A DNA stretch of 64,000 bases from Sulfitobacter sp. THAF37 (GTDB taxonomy: Bacteria > Pseudomonadota > Alphaproteobacteria > Rhodobacterales > Rhodobacteraceae). Under the pieces are notes generated by a model. That model was not told the DNA's origin. It worked only from the letters and a program-made list of their open reading frames with translations, and ran no database searches. Shown here one piece after another: positions 9,141 through 19,070 of the stretch (position 1 is its first letter; every line of letters begins with the position of its first letter). The position numbers and the translations under genes are program-made. Location: the NCBI RefSeq assembly GCF_009363555.1, contig NZ_CP045372.1, forward strand, positions 558,001 through 622,000, given 5' to 3'.

Positions 9141-9823
9141 GCGGGCAGCCCCCAAATCTCGTCCAATGCGTCGGGCAGGTCTTCGAACCCGTCGATGACG
9201 CGGCGGGCACCGGTCAGGCGGGAGCGGTCGTGATAGCCCCAGCCAACGCCGACCCCCGACACCCCCGAGGCCTGCGCCATGTCCATGTCAAAGCTGGTGT
9301 CCCCCACCATCACGGCCCTGTCCGCGGTCACACCCGTCTCGGCCAAAGCCGCCAGCAGCATCGACGGATGCGGTTTCGACGGGTGGAAATCCGCACATTG
9401 CAAGGTCTGGAAAACGCCCTGCAACCGGTGGCCCTCGACCAATTTCTCCAAACCCCGTCTGGATTTGCCGGTTGCCACCCCCAGCAATACGTCATCGCGG
9501 GCGCGCAGCGCCTCCAGCGCCTCCAGCGCGCCGGAATAGAGCGGCGAGGATTGCGCCACGCCGGTGGTCGCGCGCAGATCCATGTAGGCGGCCTTGTACC
9601 CCTGCACCATTCGTGCGTGATCCCCCGCGCCCAGCATCGGCGCCAGAACCGTCATTGCAACGTCCAGCGAAAGACCGACGATACCCAGAACCTCGGCCCG
9701 GGGCGGGGCGGGCAAGGCCACCGTATCGAAAGCAGCGGCCATCGCCGCCACGATGTCGCCCTGACTGTCCACCAGCGTGCCATCCACGTCGAAGACAACC
9801 AGGCTGAGCGCGCGTCCGGTCAT
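9137..9823 (-). CDS. HAD-superfamily hydrolase, phosphoglycolate-phosphatase-like
   Basis: 228 aa. HAD motif I VVFDVDGTLVDS is at the N-terminus (residues about 9-20, catalytic Asp pair), motif II LGVATGKS in the middle, the motif III lysine in the DFHPSKPHPSML region, and motif IV VMVGDTSFDMDMA. The helical cap after motif I puts it in the Gph/PGP-like group. The exact substrate cannot be read from sequence. It overlaps the pseudouridine synthase stop at its start (ATGA) and the ATP12 gene at its end. Confidence 0.88.
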   Translation of the reverse strand: MTGRALSLVVFDVDGTLVDSQGDIVAAMAAAFDTVALPAPPRAEVLGIVGLSLDVAMTVLAPMLGAGDHARMVQGYKAAYMDLRATTGVAQSSPLYSGALEALEALRARDDVLLGVATGKSRRGLEKLVEGHRLQGVFQTLQCADFHPSKPHPSMLLAALAETGVTADRAVMVGDTSFDMDMAQASGVSGVGVGWGYHDRSRLTGARRVIDGFEDLPDALDEIWGLPA

Positions 9824-10869
9824 CCCCAGTCTTCCTCGAACGGGTCGTCCGGCACGTCTCCGGGCGACCATTGGAAGGTGTCCCAGGTCCGGGCCATATG
9901 TTCCGGCAACGGCGCGACCAGATTCAGGATCGCCTTGGTCACAGGATGCTCCACCGTCAGGCTGCGCGCATGCAGATGCAGCTTTTTCGAGATGTCGCCG
10001 CCCAGTTGCGCACCCCAGCCGTCACCGGGGTTTTCCTGGCCCGAGCCGCCGTATTTGCCATCCCCCACGATGGGGTGGCCGATCTCGGCCATATGCGCGC
10101 GCAGCTGGTGGGTGCGGCCCGTCACCGGGATCAGCGCGGCCCAGCAGGTCCGGCTACCCGCCTGCGCCAGCACGGCATAGTCGGTGGTGGCGCGTTTGGC
10201 GCCTTCGGTGCTGTCGATGTCAGCGGGATGGACCGCGATCATCTTCTCACCCTCACCCCGCGCGCCGTGCCCTGCAGCCTTGACCAGCCCGAACTTGATC
10301 TGTCCGTTCTTGGGATGCGGAACCCCGGCGATGGCGGCCCAGTAGATCTTGCGTGTTTCACGGTGCCGGAAATTGGCCGTCAACGCCTGTGCCACGGCCC
10401 GGGTCCGCGCCATGATCAAGACGCCCGATGTGTCCTTGTCCAGGCGGTGCACAAGGCGCGGCTTTTCATCCAGATCGAACATCAGCGCCTCGGCCAGCGC
10501 ATCCACATGCCTGTCCGACTGGCCCGATCCCCCCTGCACCGGCAGGCCCGGCGGCTTGTTCAGCGCGATCACGTGATCGTCGCGATAGATCACGCAGGAC
10601 CGGATGAATTTGGCCTCCGCATCGCTGATCCGGGTGCGTTTGGGCGGCGGCGGAGCTTCTCCGTCGGGCAGCGGCGGAATGCGCACCTGCTGGCCGACCT
10701 CCAACCGGGTCGCGCCCTTGACCCGACCGCCATCGACACGGATTTCGCCCTTGCGGCACATCTTTTCGACGCGGCCCTGCGATATTTGCGGAAAGCGTCG
10801 CTTGAACCAGCGGTCCAGGCGCTGGTCGCCCTCGCCTTCTTCCACGGTCAATGTCTGTACACGGCTCAT
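9820..10869 (-). CDS. RluA-family 23S rRNA pseudouridine synthase (RluC-like)
   Basis: 349 aa. An N-terminal S4 RNA-binding domain (residues about 12-75: LDRWFKRRFPQISQGRVEKMCRKG) precedes the catalytic domain. The signature HRLDKDTSGVLIMART carries the catalytic Asp, and GRTHQLRAHMAEIGHPIVGD is the second family motif. Size and the S4 domain fit RluC/RluD rather than RluA, but the target uridines are inferred. It overlaps crcB upstream and the HAD gene downstream by 4 bases each. Confidence 0.9.
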   Translation of the reverse strand: MSRVQTLTVEEGEGDQRLDRWFKRRFPQISQGRVEKMCRKGEIRVDGGRVKGATRLEVGQQVRIPPLPDGEAPPPPKRTRISDAEAKFIRSCVIYRDDHVIALNKPPGLPVQGGSGQSDRHVDALAEALMFDLDEKPRLVHRLDKDTSGVLIMARTRAVAQALTANFRHRETRKIYWAAIAGVPHPKNGQIKFGLVKAAGHGARGEGEKMIAVHPADIDSTEGAKRATTDYAVLAQAGSRTCWAALIPVTGRTHQLRAHMAEIGHPIVGDGKYGGSGQENPGDGWGAQLGGDISKKLHLHARSLTVEHPVTKAILNLVAPLPEHMARTWDTFQWSPGDVPDDPFEEDWG

Positions 10870-11246
10870 CCGAATGCCCCCCGCGCAAGCCAGAGCCCCA
10901 GCATAAGCGCACCTATCGACAGGATCACCGAAGCCCCGATGTAGAGCCCCGCCAGCCCGAACGCCTGCCGTTCGATCAGCGTGACGGTCTCAAGCGAAAA
11001 GGCCGAGAAGGTGGTGAAACCGCCCAGCATGCCGGTCATGACAAGGGGAGAATAGTGGGTCAGCCCCTTTTGCGCGGCGAAGACCACGAAGACCCCCATC
11101 AGGAAGGACCCGACGATATTGACCGTGACGATGGCCAGCGGAAATTCCTGCGGCCCCGTCAGGCGCAGGATGGCCACGCCGGACAGGAACCGCAACGCGG
11201 CTCCGATAGCGCCGCCGAGCGCGACAAGGGACAAGGTCGAGATCAT
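10866..11246 (-). CDS. crcB: Fluoride ion channel CrcB (Fluc)
   Basis: 126 aa, four predicted membrane helices. Family motifs: LGGAIGAALRFL, NIVGSFLMGVF, and GGFTTFSAFSLE with the conserved Phe/Thr/Ser track. Fluc proteins export fluoride as dual-topology dimers. I looked in the upstream 250 bases for a fluoride riboswitch and did not recognise one. It starts the four-gene run crcB, rluC-like, HAD, ATP12 on the minus strand. Confidence 0.92.
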   Translation of the reverse strand: MISTLSLVALGGAIGAALRFLSGVAILRLTGPQEFPLAIVTVNIVGSFLMGVFVVFAAQKGLTHYSPLVMTGMLGGFTTFSAFSLETVTLIERQAFGLAGLYIGASVILSIGALMLGLWLARGAFG

Positions 11247-11512
11247 GGCGCGTCTGTCACGCTTTGCGCGGGGATTGTCAAGAATTCAGGCCCGGACAGG
11301 GGATTTGCGCGTGATCGAGACCTTTTTCCAGCAACCCGCGCCAGTCCGTGACACTCTGCGCCAGTCGTTGTCAGGATCACCCGACGCCCTGCAGCGCCGA
11401 AACCCGATGGACGTCCGAGAACGAAGACATGTCATGGAAGATATGTCAAAAAAGACATGTCTTCCATGACATGTCTTCGCTGCTGATACGGCATCGTCAT
11501 ACTTGGTGCCGG
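11247..11512. other. Intergenic region between crcB and rarA
   Basis: 266 bases with no credible gene. It must hold the crcB promoter, which I could not pin down, and it contains the long AAGACATGTC palindrome described separately. Confidence 0.6.
11422..11479. repeat. Long palindrome built on AAGACATGTC
   Basis: Two 26-base arms (11422-11447 and 11454-11479) pair with a single T/C difference around a six-base loop that is all A on the plus strand. Each arm contains the ACATGTC motif twice, once inverted (ACATGTCATGGAAGA..ATGTC). It begins 34 bases past the rarA stop, so it could act as a terminator or 3' stabiliser of rarA. A shorter relative lies at 37150-37183. Confidence 0.85.
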
Positions 11513-12832
11513 TCAGCCCGTACCGCCCCGCTTGCTGCGCAGCTTCGCGAAGTAGTCCAACCGTTTCTTCAGCTCCCGCTCGAATCCCCGCTCGACCGGG
11601 GCATACAGCGACTGCCGCGCCACCCCTTCGGGAAAGTAATCCTGCCCGGAAAACCCGTCTTCGGCATCGTGGTCATAGGCATAGCCATCGCCATATCCCT
11701 GTTCCTTCATCATCTTGGTGGGCGCGTTCAAGATATGCTTGGGCGGCGGGGCCGATCCGGTTTCCTTCGCCGCACGCCGCGCGCCCTTGTAGGCGACATA
11801 GGCCGCGTTCGACTTGGGCGCGAGCGCGAGATAAGTCACCGCCTGCGCCAGCGCGAGTTCTCCTTCGGGGCTGCCCAGCCGCTCGAAGGTTTCCCAGGAT
11901 TGCAGGCAGACCGCCTGCGCCTGCGGGTCGGCCAGGCCGATGTCCTCTACCGCCATGCGGGTAATCCGCCGCGCCAGATAACGCGGGTCCTCGCCCCCCT
12001 CCAGCATTCGTGCGAACCAGTAGAGCGCCGCATCCGGGTCCGATCCGCGCACCGATTTATGCAGGGCCGAGATCAGGTTGTAATGGGCATCTCCGCTCTT
12101 GTCGTATTGCGCCGCGCGCCGCATCAGCCGCGCCGCCAATGAGGCCCTGTCCAGCTTGCCGTCCACCTTCCAGGCGACCAGTTGCTCGATCAGGTTCAGA
12201 AGGGCGCGGCCATCGCCATCGGCCATTTCGAGCAGCGCCGTGCGCGCATCGGGATGCAGGGGAAGGTCGACACCCAACTCATGCTCGGCCCGTTGCGCCA
12301 TCTGCTCCAGCTCTTCTGTCGACAGCCGTTCCAGGACCATCACCTGCGCGCGCGACAGGACCGCCGCATTCAATTCGAAGCTGGGGTTCTCGGTGGTCGC
12401 CCCCACCAGAAGGATCGTGCCATCCTCCATATGCGGCAGGAACCCGTCCTGCTGTGCCTTGTTGAAACGATGGATCTCGTCCACGAACAGCAGCGTGCCC
12501 TGCCCCTGTCGGCGCCGCAGCTTGGCCGCGTCGAACACCTTGCGCAGCTCCGGCACACCGCTGAAAATGGCGCTGATCTGGACGAAATGCAGGTCCGTCT
12601 CATCCGCCAGCAGGCGCGCGATGGTGGTCTTGCCGACCCCCGGCGGCCCCCAGAAGATCAGCGAGGACAGCGCACCCGACGACAGCATCACCGACAGCGG
12701 CGCATCGCGGCCGAGAATGCTCTGCTGACCGATGACCTCGGTCAGGGCGCGGGGCCGTAACCGGTCCGCCAGGGGCCGGTGGCCGCTGCCGGTGTCCTCG
12801 GGCGCATCGCCGGTATCGAACAGGTCCGGCAC
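11513..12832 (-). CDS. rarA: Replication-associated recombination protein A (MgsA/RarA), AAA+ ATPase
   Basis: 439 aa. It opens with PLADRLRPRALTEVIGQ, the RarA clamp-loader-like start. Walker A is GPPGVGKTT (about 59-67) and Walker B LLFVDEIHRFNKAQQD; sensor 1 is LVGATTENPSFELN. The C-terminal RarA tetramerisation domain ends with YFPEGVARQSLYAPVERGFE. The protein acts at stalled replication forks. The start codon is GTG at 12832; it lies 3 bases after the protease stop, so both genes are probably one transcript. Confidence 0.93.
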   Translation of the reverse strand: MPDLFDTGDAPEDTGSGHRPLADRLRPRALTEVIGQQSILGRDAPLSVMLSSGALSSLIFWGPPGVGKTTIARLLADETDLHFVQISAIFSGVPELRKVFDAAKLRRRQGQGTLLFVDEIHRFNKAQQDGFLPHMEDGTILLVGATTENPSFELNAAVLSRAQVMVLERLSTEELEQMAQRAEHELGVDLPLHPDARTALLEMADGDGRALLNLIEQLVAWKVDGKLDRASLAARLMRRAAQYDKSGDAHYNLISALHKSVRGSDPDAALYWFARMLEGGEDPRYLARRITRMAVEDIGLADPQAQAVCLQSWETFERLGSPEGELALAQAVTYLALAPKSNAAYVAYKGARRAAKETGSAPPPKHILNAPTKMMKEQGYGDGYAYDHDAEDGFSGQDYFPEGVARQSLYAPVERGFERELKKRLDYFAKLRSKRGGTG

Positions 12833-12835
12833 GGA

Positions 12836-14212
12836 TCAGACCCGAAACCGCAGCAGACTGCGCCGGTCGCCGCGCTGGATCAGGATCTCGAACCGGCGCA
12901 GGTCTCCGCCGAACAGCGCCTCCAGGTCCGCCGGTCGCGCCACCTGGGCCCCGTTCACCGACAACACAAGGTCGCCCTTGCGTAGACCGACCCGGGGACC
13001 GAACCGGCCCGGATCCAGCACGACGACCCCTTCCGCCTCCAGCGGCAGGTTCAGTTCGGCGATCACGGCCGGGTTGACCCGTGCGATCCGCAGGGCAGGC
13101 AGGACGCTGCGCGCGGGCAGCACCGCCTCCTCGCGCGGGGGCACGTCGGGCGGGCCGATCAGGGCGACCTCAACCTCCTGATCCGCGCCATCCCGACGGA
13201 AGCGTACCGGCGTGCGGCTGCCCATGCCAGCGACGCTCATCCGGTAGACCATCTCGTTGGGCGTATGCACCGGTTGATCGCCCACATGGGTAATGACGTC
13301 ACCCACTTGCAGCCCGGCCGAAAGGAACGGGCTGGCCTCATGCAGTCCTGAAATGATGATACCGCCCGCCCGATCCAGCCCCAACGGCCCGGCCATATCG
13401 TTATCCACCGGCTGCCCGCTGATCCCCGCCCAGGGACGGGCAAAGGCCACCTCGCCCCCCCGCGCCTGCGTGACAAAGGCGGCCACGAGGTCGGCAGGGA
13501 TGGCAAAGCCGATGCCGTTGGACCCGCCCGACCGGGTCAGGATGGAGGTGTTGATCCCGATCAGCCGCCCCTGCATGTCGATCAGTGCCCCGCCGGAATT
13601 GCCGGGGTTGATCGGCGCATCGGTCTGGATAAAGTAACCCAACCCCGAGTTGCCCCCGCCCGCGCCCGACCGCGCAAGGCCTGACACGATGCCACTGCTT
13701 ACGGTCTGACCCACACCGAAAGGGTTGCCGATTGCAAGAGCCAGCTCGCCCACCTCCACCGTCTCGCTGTCGCGCAGGTCGAGATAAGGCAGCGGCTCAT
13801 TGGCGTCGATCTTGAGGATCGCCAGATCCGCCTCAGCGTCGCCCAGCAACACCTTTGCCGAATATTCGCGGCGGTCGTTCAGCACCACGCGAATTTCGGT
13901 CGCCATGCCGACCACATGATAGTTGGACACGACGATCCCGTCTTCGGACAGGATCACACCGGACCCGAGCGAGTTCTGCACTCTCGGGCGTTCGGAAAAG
14001 GGATCGCGGAAAAATCGTTCAAAGAACGGGTCGCTTTGCAGCGGGGTGCGGCGGGGTGCGGCCATGATCTTGGCGTAGATGTTCACCACCGCCGGGGTCG
14101 CCTGTTTCACCAGCGGCACGAAGCTGAGCTGCATCTGCGCGGCGGATTGCGGCACCTGCTGCGACAGCGCGGGCGCCGCGACGAGGGCAAGGATCATCAA
14201 CAGATATCTCAT
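12836..14212 (-). CDS. Do-family periplasmic serine protease (DegP/DegQ-like)
   Basis: 458 aa with a signal peptide (MRYLLMILALVAAPALS-QQ). The trypsin-like domain shows the triad His99 (SNYHVVG), Asp129 (ADLAILK) and Ser206 (INPGNSGGAL). Two PDZ domains follow (about 265-350 and 375-455), the first beginning near PWAGISGQP. It degrades or refolds damaged envelope proteins. I took the ATG at 14212 because it yields the signal peptide; a frame open further upstream has no such support. Confidence 0.92.
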   Translation of the reverse strand: MRYLLMILALVAAPALSQQVPQSAAQMQLSFVPLVKQATPAVVNIYAKIMAAPRRTPLQSDPFFERFFRDPFSERPRVQNSLGSGVILSEDGIVVSNYHVVGMATEIRVVLNDRREYSAKVLLGDAEADLAILKIDANEPLPYLDLRDSETVEVGELALAIGNPFGVGQTVSSGIVSGLARSGAGGGNSGLGYFIQTDAPINPGNSGGALIDMQGRLIGINTSILTRSGGSNGIGFAIPADLVAAFVTQARGGEVAFARPWAGISGQPVDNDMAGPLGLDRAGGIIISGLHEASPFLSAGLQVGDVITHVGDQPVHTPNEMVYRMSVAGMGSRTPVRFRRDGADQEVEVALIGPPDVPPREEAVLPARSVLPALRIARVNPAVIAELNLPLEAEGVVVLDPGRFGPRVGLRKGDLVLSVNGAQVARPADLEALFGGDLRRFEILIQRGDRRSLLRFRV

Positions 14213-14291
14213 GCCCCAGATATGCGCGGCGGGGGCGGAATGCGCAACTCCCCCGCTCTTTTCGGCAGCGAATATCCCCGTCCTACGGCAA

Positions 14292-14319
14292 CAAAAAACC
14301 CCGCCGAGGGCGGGGCTTT
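14292..14319 (-). terminator. Terminator after rplQ (end of alpha operon)
   Basis: On the minus strand a 7-bp GC stem (CCCCGCC / GGCGGGG, loop CTC) is followed by TTTTTTGT. It lies 24 bases past the rplQ stop and closes the rplO-rplQ transcription unit. Confidence 0.85.
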
Positions 14320-14342
14320 CTATGCGCTGATTGCGAAAGATC

Positions 14343-14759
14343 TTATTCCGCGGCTTCTTCCGCTGCCAGGCGGGCCTTGTCGGCGGCACCCTTGGCATCG
14401 CGGTCGCGGTCGACGAATTCAATGATCGCCATCGGCGCCATGTCGCCATAGCGGAAACCCGCCTTGAGAACGCGCACGTAACCGCCCTGGCGGTCCTTGT
14501 AGCGCGGGCCGAGAACGTCGAACAGTTTCGCCACATAGGCGTCCTGCTTGAGCTTCGCGGCCGCCTGGCGGCGGGCGTGAAGGTCGCCGCGCTTGGCCAG
14601 GGTGATCATCTTTTCGATGATCGGACGCAGTTCTTTTGCCTTGGGCAGGGTCGTTTTGATCTGCTCATGTTCGATGAGCGAGCCGGCCATGTTCGACCAG
14701 AGCGCCTTGCGGTGCTCATGTGTGCGGTTCAGGCGGCGGTATCCACGTGCGTGACGCAT
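14343..14759 (-). CDS. rplQ: 50S ribosomal protein L17
   Basis: 138 aa. It starts [27 protein letters not shown], the invariant L17 opening, and contains [29 protein letters not shown]. The C-terminal 18 residues are an Ala/Glu/Asp-rich tail, common in alphaproteobacteria. It is the last gene of the alpha operon, separated from rpoA by a 194-base gap containing a palindromic repeat. Confidence 0.96.
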   Translation of the reverse strand: MRHARGYRRLNRTHEHRKALWSNMAGSLIEHEQIKTTLPKAKELRPIIEKMITLAKRGDLHARRQAAAKLKQDAYVAKLFDVLGPRYKDRQGGYVRVLKAGFRYGDMAPMAIIEFVDRDRDAKGAADKARLAAEEAAE

Positions 14760-14922
14760 ATTTATTCTCCTAATGTGCCCTCTACGGGCGGTTTTGCTTT
14801 GTCCGGCTGGCGTGCGTAGCGCCAGCTCTCCTTGGGGTCAGCGTCATCCGGAGGGAGCCGCGTAACCCGGTAGTTGTCCGCCCTCGGGCGGGCAATGAAA
14901 GGGCAGGATGCCCGGGGTGCAA

Positions 14923-14943
14923 GGTGCGCAATGAATGCGCACC
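14923..14943. repeat. GGTGCGCA-type palindromic repeat, copy 1
   Basis: GGTGCGCA / TGCGCACC stem of 8 bp with a 5-base loop, followed by CTACG. It sits between rplQ and rpoA, 11 bases past the rpoA stop on the minus strand. The same arms and CTAC flank recur at 23684-23704 and 23726-23746. Confidence 0.8.
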
Positions 14944-14953
14944 CTACGGGTTC

Positions 14954-15970
14954 TTAAAAGTTGTCTTCGAACTTCTTGGCCAGGTCTTCGATGTTGTCTG
15001 GCGGCCAGTCCTCGACGTCCATGCCAAGGTGCAGACCCATGCCGGACAACACTTCCTTGATCTCGTTCAGGGACTTGCGGCCAAAGTTCGGCGTGCGCAG
15101 CATCTCTGCTTCGGTCTTCTGAATCAGATCGCCGATGTAGACAATGTTGTCGTTCTTCAGGCAGTTCGCGGAACGTACCGAAAGCTCCAGCTCGTCCACT
15201 TTCTTGAGCAGCAACGGGTTGAATTCCAGCCCGTCGTCGTCGTCCTGACGGGAGGCGCTTTCCGGCTCGTCGAAGTTGACGAAGATGCCCAGCTGGTCCT
15301 GCAGGATACGCGCGGCGAAAGCCACCGCATCATCCGGAGTGATCGACCCGTCTGTTTCCACCTTCATGGTCAGCTTGTCATAATCCAGCACCTGGCCCTC
15401 GCGGGTGGGCTGCACGTCATAGCTGACTTTCTTGACCGGGGAATAGATCGCGTCGATCGGGATCAGGCCGATCGGTGCATCCTCGGGCTTGTTCTTGTCG
15501 GCAGAGACATAGCCCTTGCCGGTGTTGACGGTCAGTTCCATGTAGACATCCGCACCATCGTCGAGGTGACAGATGACGTGATCGCGGTTCAGGATCTCGA
15601 TGCCGGCGGATTCGCTGATGTCGCCCGCGGTGACGACGCCGGGCCCCTTGGCCGAGATCGACAGGCGCTTGGGCCCTTCGACTTCCATGCGGATCGACAC
15701 GCCCTTGAGGTTCAGCACGATGTCGGTGACATCTTCGCGGACACCGGCAACCGAAGAGAATTCGTGCAGCACGTTGTCAATCTGCACAGAGGTAATGGCC
15801 GCCCCCTGAAGGGAGGACATCAGAACGCGGCGCAGCGCGTTGCCCATTGTCAGGCCAAAGCCCCGCTCCAGCGGTTCGGCGACCACGGTGGCCTGCCGCG
15901 CGGGGTCGTTGCCCGGCTTGACGTCAAGCTGCTGCGGCTTGATCAACTCGGCCCAGTTCTTGTGGATCAT
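14954..15970 (-). CDS. rpoA: DNA-directed RNA polymerase subunit alpha
   Basis: 338 aa, the usual alphaproteobacterial length. The start [13 protein letters not shown] is standard and excludes a 34-codon upstream extension. N-terminal dimerisation domain: [22 protein letters not shown]. The C-terminal domain has the HhH region [27 protein letters not shown]. It is the core RNA polymerase scaffold and a contact for activators. It is flanked by rpsK and rplQ. Confidence 0.97.
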   Translation of the reverse strand: MIHKNWAELIKPQQLDVKPGNDPARQATVVAEPLERGFGLTMGNALRRVLMSSLQGAAITSVQIDNVLHEFSSVAGVREDVTDIVLNLKGVSIRMEVEGPKRLSISAKGPGVVTAGDISESAGIEILNRDHVICHLDDGADVYMELTVNTGKGYVSADKNKPEDAPIGLIPIDAIYSPVKKVSYDVQPTREGQVLDYDKLTMKVETDGSITPDDAVAFAARILQDQLGIFVNFDEPESASRQDDDDGLEFNPLLLKKVDELELSVRSANCLKNDNIVYIGDLIQKTEAEMLRTPNFGRKSLNEIKEVLSGMGLHLGMDVEDWPPDNIEDLAKKFEDNF

Positions 15971-16083
15971 GTGTCCCTCCATCCTTGTATCTGCCGCATG
16001 TCCGGTCGGCTGATACGCTCGAGGTTTAAGTAAAGCGGTATGGGGCCGCGCGAAAACACGCAGCCCCGTCAAAATACAGATGC

Positions 16084-16473
16084 TTAGACGCGGCGGCGCT
16101 TGGGCGGACGGCAGCCGTTGTGGGCCATCGGGGTCACATCACGGATCGACGTGATGTTGAAACCGGCAGCCGCCAGGGCGCGCAGGGCGCTCTCACGGCC
16201 GGAGCCGGGCCCCTGAACTTCGACTTCAAGGGTCTTGACGCCGTGTTCCTGTGCCTTGCGGCCTGCGTCCTCGGCAGCCATCTGGGCTGCGTAGGGGGTG
16301 GACTTCCGAGAGCCCTTGAAACCGCATGTCCCGGCGGACGACCAGCTGATCGCATTGCCCTGGACGTCGGAGATCAGGATCTTGGTGTTGTTGAAGCTCG
16401 AATTCACATGCGCCACGCCTGCGGCGATGTTCTTGGAGACCTTGCGCTTGGTGCGGGTACGATCGCGTGCCAT
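16084..16473 (-). CDS. rpsK: 30S ribosomal protein S11
   Basis: 129 aa. Diagnostic stretches are [23 protein letters not shown] and the C-terminal [19 protein letters not shown]11 lies on the 30S platform by the mRNA exit. It is spaced 15 bases from rpsM and about 110 from rpoA. Confidence 0.97.
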   Translation of the reverse strand: MARDRTRTKRKVSKNIAAGVAHVNSSFNNTKILISDVQGNAISWSSAGTCGFKGSRKSTPYAAQMAAEDAGRKAQEHGVKTLEVEVQGPGSGRESALRALAAAGFNITSIRDVTPMAHNGCRPPKRRRV

Positions 16474-16488
16474 GTTCTCAGCCCTCCC

Positions 16489-16857
16489 TTATTTCTTCTT
16501 GCCGGCAATGGCCTTTGCGGGGCCTTTGCGGGTGCGTGCGTTTGTATGGGTGCGCTGGCCACGGACCGGCAGGTTGCGGCGGTGGCGCAGGCCACGGTAG
16601 CAGCCCAGGTCCATCAGGCGCTTGACGTTCATCTGCACGTCACGGCGCAGGTCGCCTTCGACAGTGTAGTTTTCGTCGATGTATTCGCGCACTTTCAGGA
16701 CTTCCGCGTCGCTGAGTTCGTTGACCCGGCGGGTCAGGTCGATACCGACCGCTTCGCAGATCGCGCGGGCGGAGGCGTTACCGATACCGGTGATATAGGT
16801 GAGGGCGATGGGAACCCGCTTTGCAGTCGGGATGTTAACGCCGGCAATACGTGCCAC
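16489..16857 (-). CDS. rpsM: 30S ribosomal protein S13
   Basis: 122 aa with a GTG start ([15 protein letters not shown]). It shows ALTYITGIG, the [25 protein letters not shown] block and a Lys-rich tail. S13 sits in the 30S head and contacts tRNA and the 50S subunit. It has its own leader of about 150 bases with two hairpins and a good promoter upstream, so the rpsM-rpsK-rpoA-rplQ part can be transcribed apart from adk. Confidence 0.96.
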   Translation of the reverse strand: MARIAGVNIPTAKRVPIALTYITGIGNASARAICEAVGIDLTRRVNELSDAEVLKVREYIDENYTVEGDLRRDVQMNVKRLMDLGCYRGLRHRRNLPVRGQRTHTNARTRKGPAKAIAGKKK

Positions 16858-17121
16858 GTGTCATATTCCTTTTCGTTGCGAGCCCGTGATGCCGGGCCCT
16901 TTTTTCACAACATAAGCCCGATGCGTTTTGGGCGCGTCGGGCCTGGCTGATCAGGTGATCTTGCGGCACGGGTGCGACCCGAAACCACAAATTGATTCTC
17001 TTTCGAGATAGCGCTGACTATGGGGTTTTGGCCAAGCCGTCAACCCATGCCGGACGGTTCGCAGAAGGTGTCGTTTCCTTCGAAAAAACCGGTCAGGATT
17101 CTCGCAGGTTCCGACCCCGGA
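16858..17121 (-). promoter_or_regulatory. Leader region of rpsM with two hairpins
   Basis: 264 bases between adk and rpsM with no gene. Downstream of the promoter at 17015-17043 the leader can fold two small hairpins, GCCCGA/TCGGGC arms at 16916-16921 and 16937-16942, and GCCCG/CGGGC arms at 16882-16886 and 16893-16897. In E. coli the equivalent leader is bound by S4. rpsD is not in this window, so such control here is only a possibility. Confidence 0.45.
17015..17043 (-). promoter_or_regulatory. sigma70-like promoter for rpsM-rpsK-rpoA-rplQ
   Basis: Reading the minus strand: -35 TTGACG (17043-17038), 17-base spacer, -10 TAGTCA (17020-17015). The position, 158 bases ahead of rpsM in an otherwise empty gap, supports it. 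Confidence 0.6.
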
Positions 17122-17700
17122 TCAGGCGTCGAGCAATCCGGCGATCTCGCCCTGCACCGCGTCGATGCTGCCCAATCCGTCCACTGCGCTCAGCATATCC
17201 TTGGCATAGTAATAGCCGATCAGGGGCGACGTCTGCTTGTAATAGGCCAGCAGCCGGATCTTCAGGCTTTCGGCATTGTCGTCTGCACGCACGGGCTCGC
17301 CCGCTGCACGGGCCTCTTCGGCACGGCCGACGATACGGTCCACCAGCACCTCGTCGTTGACCCGCAACTCGATTACCCGGTCGATCTCCTGGCCCTGTTC
17401 CGCCATCAGCCGGTTCAGCGCATCCGCCTGTTCCAGCGTGCGGGGGAAGCCATCAAAGATGAACCCGCCCTTGTTGTCGCCTTCCAGCTTTTCGCGGATC
17501 AGGCCGATCACGATCTCGTCGGTTACCAGATCGCCGCGGGCCATGACGTCCGCTACCATCTTGCCCATTTCGGTGCCCGAATCCTTGGCTTCGCGCAGCA
17601 TGTCACCGGTGGACAGCTGGACCATGTTCCGGGTTTCGACCAGGTGACGTGCTTGTGTGCCTTTACCGGCGCCGGGCGGTCCAAGGAGAATAATGTTCAT
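17122..17700 (-). CDS. adk: Adenylate kinase (short form)
   Basis: 192 aa. P-loop [11 protein letters not shown] (residues about 7-17), NMP domain with STGDMLREA, and [13 protein letters not shown] in the core. The LID region is short, going straight from VDRIVGR to a small loop, so it lacks the zinc-type LID of long adenylate kinases. It balances ATP, ADP and AMP. It is translationally coupled to secY (ATGA overlap), the conserved order. Confidence 0.96.
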   Translation of the reverse strand: MNIILLGPPGAGKGTQARHLVETRNMVQLSTGDMLREAKDSGTEMGKMVADVMARGDLVTDEIVIGLIREKLEGDNKGGFIFDGFPRTLEQADALNRLMAEQGQEIDRVIELRVNDEVLVDRIVGRAEEARAAGEPVRADDNAESLKIRLLAYYKQTSPLIGYYYAKDMLSAVDGLGSIDAVQGEIAGLLDA

Positions 17701-19070
17701 CGACGTACAGGGCTCCGTTTCTTGCGTGGTTTTCCTTTGCCGGCACCTTTACCGCGCAATTGCGATTTTTCCAGCAGACCTTCGTACTGGTGCGCCAGAA
17801 GATGACTTTGCACCTGCTGGATCGTGTCCATCGTGACCGATACAACAATCAGTACCGAGGTGCCGCCGAAGTAGAAGGGGATCGCAAACTGTCCGCGCAG
17901 GACCTCGGGCAGGACACAGACCAGGGCCAGGTAGGCCGAGCCAAGCACCAGAACCCGGTTCACGACATATTCCAGGTATTCGGCTGTCTTCTTGCCCGGT
18001 CTGATGCCCGGAACGAACCCGTTCTGGCTTTTCAGGTTTTCCGCGACATCATCGGGTTTGAAGCTGACGTTGAAGGTATAGAAATAGGCGAAGAAGACGA
18101 TCATCGCCACGAAGAACAGCAGGTAGAGCGGCTGCCCCGGGCCGAAGTTCGCCAGCAGGAGCGACATCACCGGCCCCGTGGAATTGCCCGAGAACGTGCT
18201 GATCGTCACCGGCAGCAGCAGCAGCGACGAGGCGAAAATCGCCGGGATCACGCCCGCCGGGTTCACCTTGACCGGCAGATGGCTGGACCCGCCATCATAC
18301 ATCTTCATCCCGACCTGGCGGCGGGGGTACTGGATGTGGATCTTGCGCAGTGCGCGTTCCATGAAGACGACAAACATGATCGTCAGGACGACCATCAGCA
18401 GGACACCGACAATCACCGCCGGGCTGATCGCCCCCGACCGGCCGGAAGCAAAGAACTGGGCAATCGCGGCGGGCACTTCGGCGATGATGCCGACGAAGAT
18501 GATCAATGAGATGCCATTGCCGATCCCGCGGGAGGTGATCTGTTCACCCAGCCACATCAGGAACATGGTGCCGCCGACCAGCGTGATCATGCAGGCAATG
18601 CGGAAGTAAAGCCCCGGATCCGCGGCGATATCGCCGGCCTCCAGGCTGACCGCCAGCCCGTAGGCCTGCAATGTTGCCAGCGCCACGGTGCCGTACCGCG
18701 TGTACTGGTTGATTTTCTTGCGCCCCTGTTCGCCCTCTTTCTTGAGCTGCTCAAGAGCAGGCACCATCGAGGTCATCAGCTGAACGATGATCGAGGCGGA
18801 AATATAAGGCATGATGCCAAGGGCAAAGATGCCCATCCGCCCCAGCGCGCCGCCTGTGAACATGGACACCATGCCACCGATCCCCTGCCCCGCGCTTTCC
18901 ATGAAATCGCGCAGCGCCTGGCCGTCGATCCCCGGCACCGGAATGAAGGTGCCCAACCGGTAGACGATCAGCAAACCCAGCGTGAACAGGATCCGGTTGC
19001 GCAGGTCTGTCGCCTTGCCCAATGCGGACCAGCTGGTGTTGGCGGCCATGTTTTCGACGGCTGATACCAT
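17697..19070 (-). CDS. secY: Protein translocase subunit SecY
   Basis: 457 aa, ten membrane helices. Landmarks: [26 protein letters not shown] at helix 1, the plug-region [23 protein letters not shown], and the cytoplasmic loops with [13 protein letters not shown] and [18 protein letters not shown]. It forms the protein-conducting channel with SecE and SecG. The start [14 protein letters not shown] fits Rhodobacterales homologues. It lies 122 bases downstream of rplO. Confidence 0.97.
   Translation of the reverse strand: MVSAVENMAANTSWSALGKATDLRNRILFTLGLLIVYRLGTFIPVPGIDGQALRDFMESAGQGIGGMVSMFTGGALGRMGIFALGIMPYISASIIVQLMTSMVPALEQLKKEGEQGRKKINQYTRYGTVALATLQAYGLAVSLEAGDIAADPGLYFRIACMITLVGGTMFLMWLGEQITSRGIGNGISLIIFVGIIAEVPAAIAQFFASGRSGAISPAVIVGVLLMVVLTIMFVVFMERALRKIHIQYPRRQVGMKMYDGGSSHLPVKVNPAGVIPAIFASSLLLLPVTISTFSGNSTGPVMSLLLANFGPGQPLYLLFFVAMIVFFAYFYTFNVSFKPDDVAENLKSQNGFVPGIRPGKKTAEYLEYVVNRVLVLGSAYLALVCVLPEVLRGQFAIPFYFGGTSVLIVVSVTMDTIQQVQSHLLAHQYEGLLEKSQLRGKGAGKGKPRKKRSPVRR

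Noticed and set aside
11247..11420. Fluoride riboswitch upstream of crcB
   Set aside because: I did not find the conserved riboswitch core or its pseudoknot partner sequence in this stretch.
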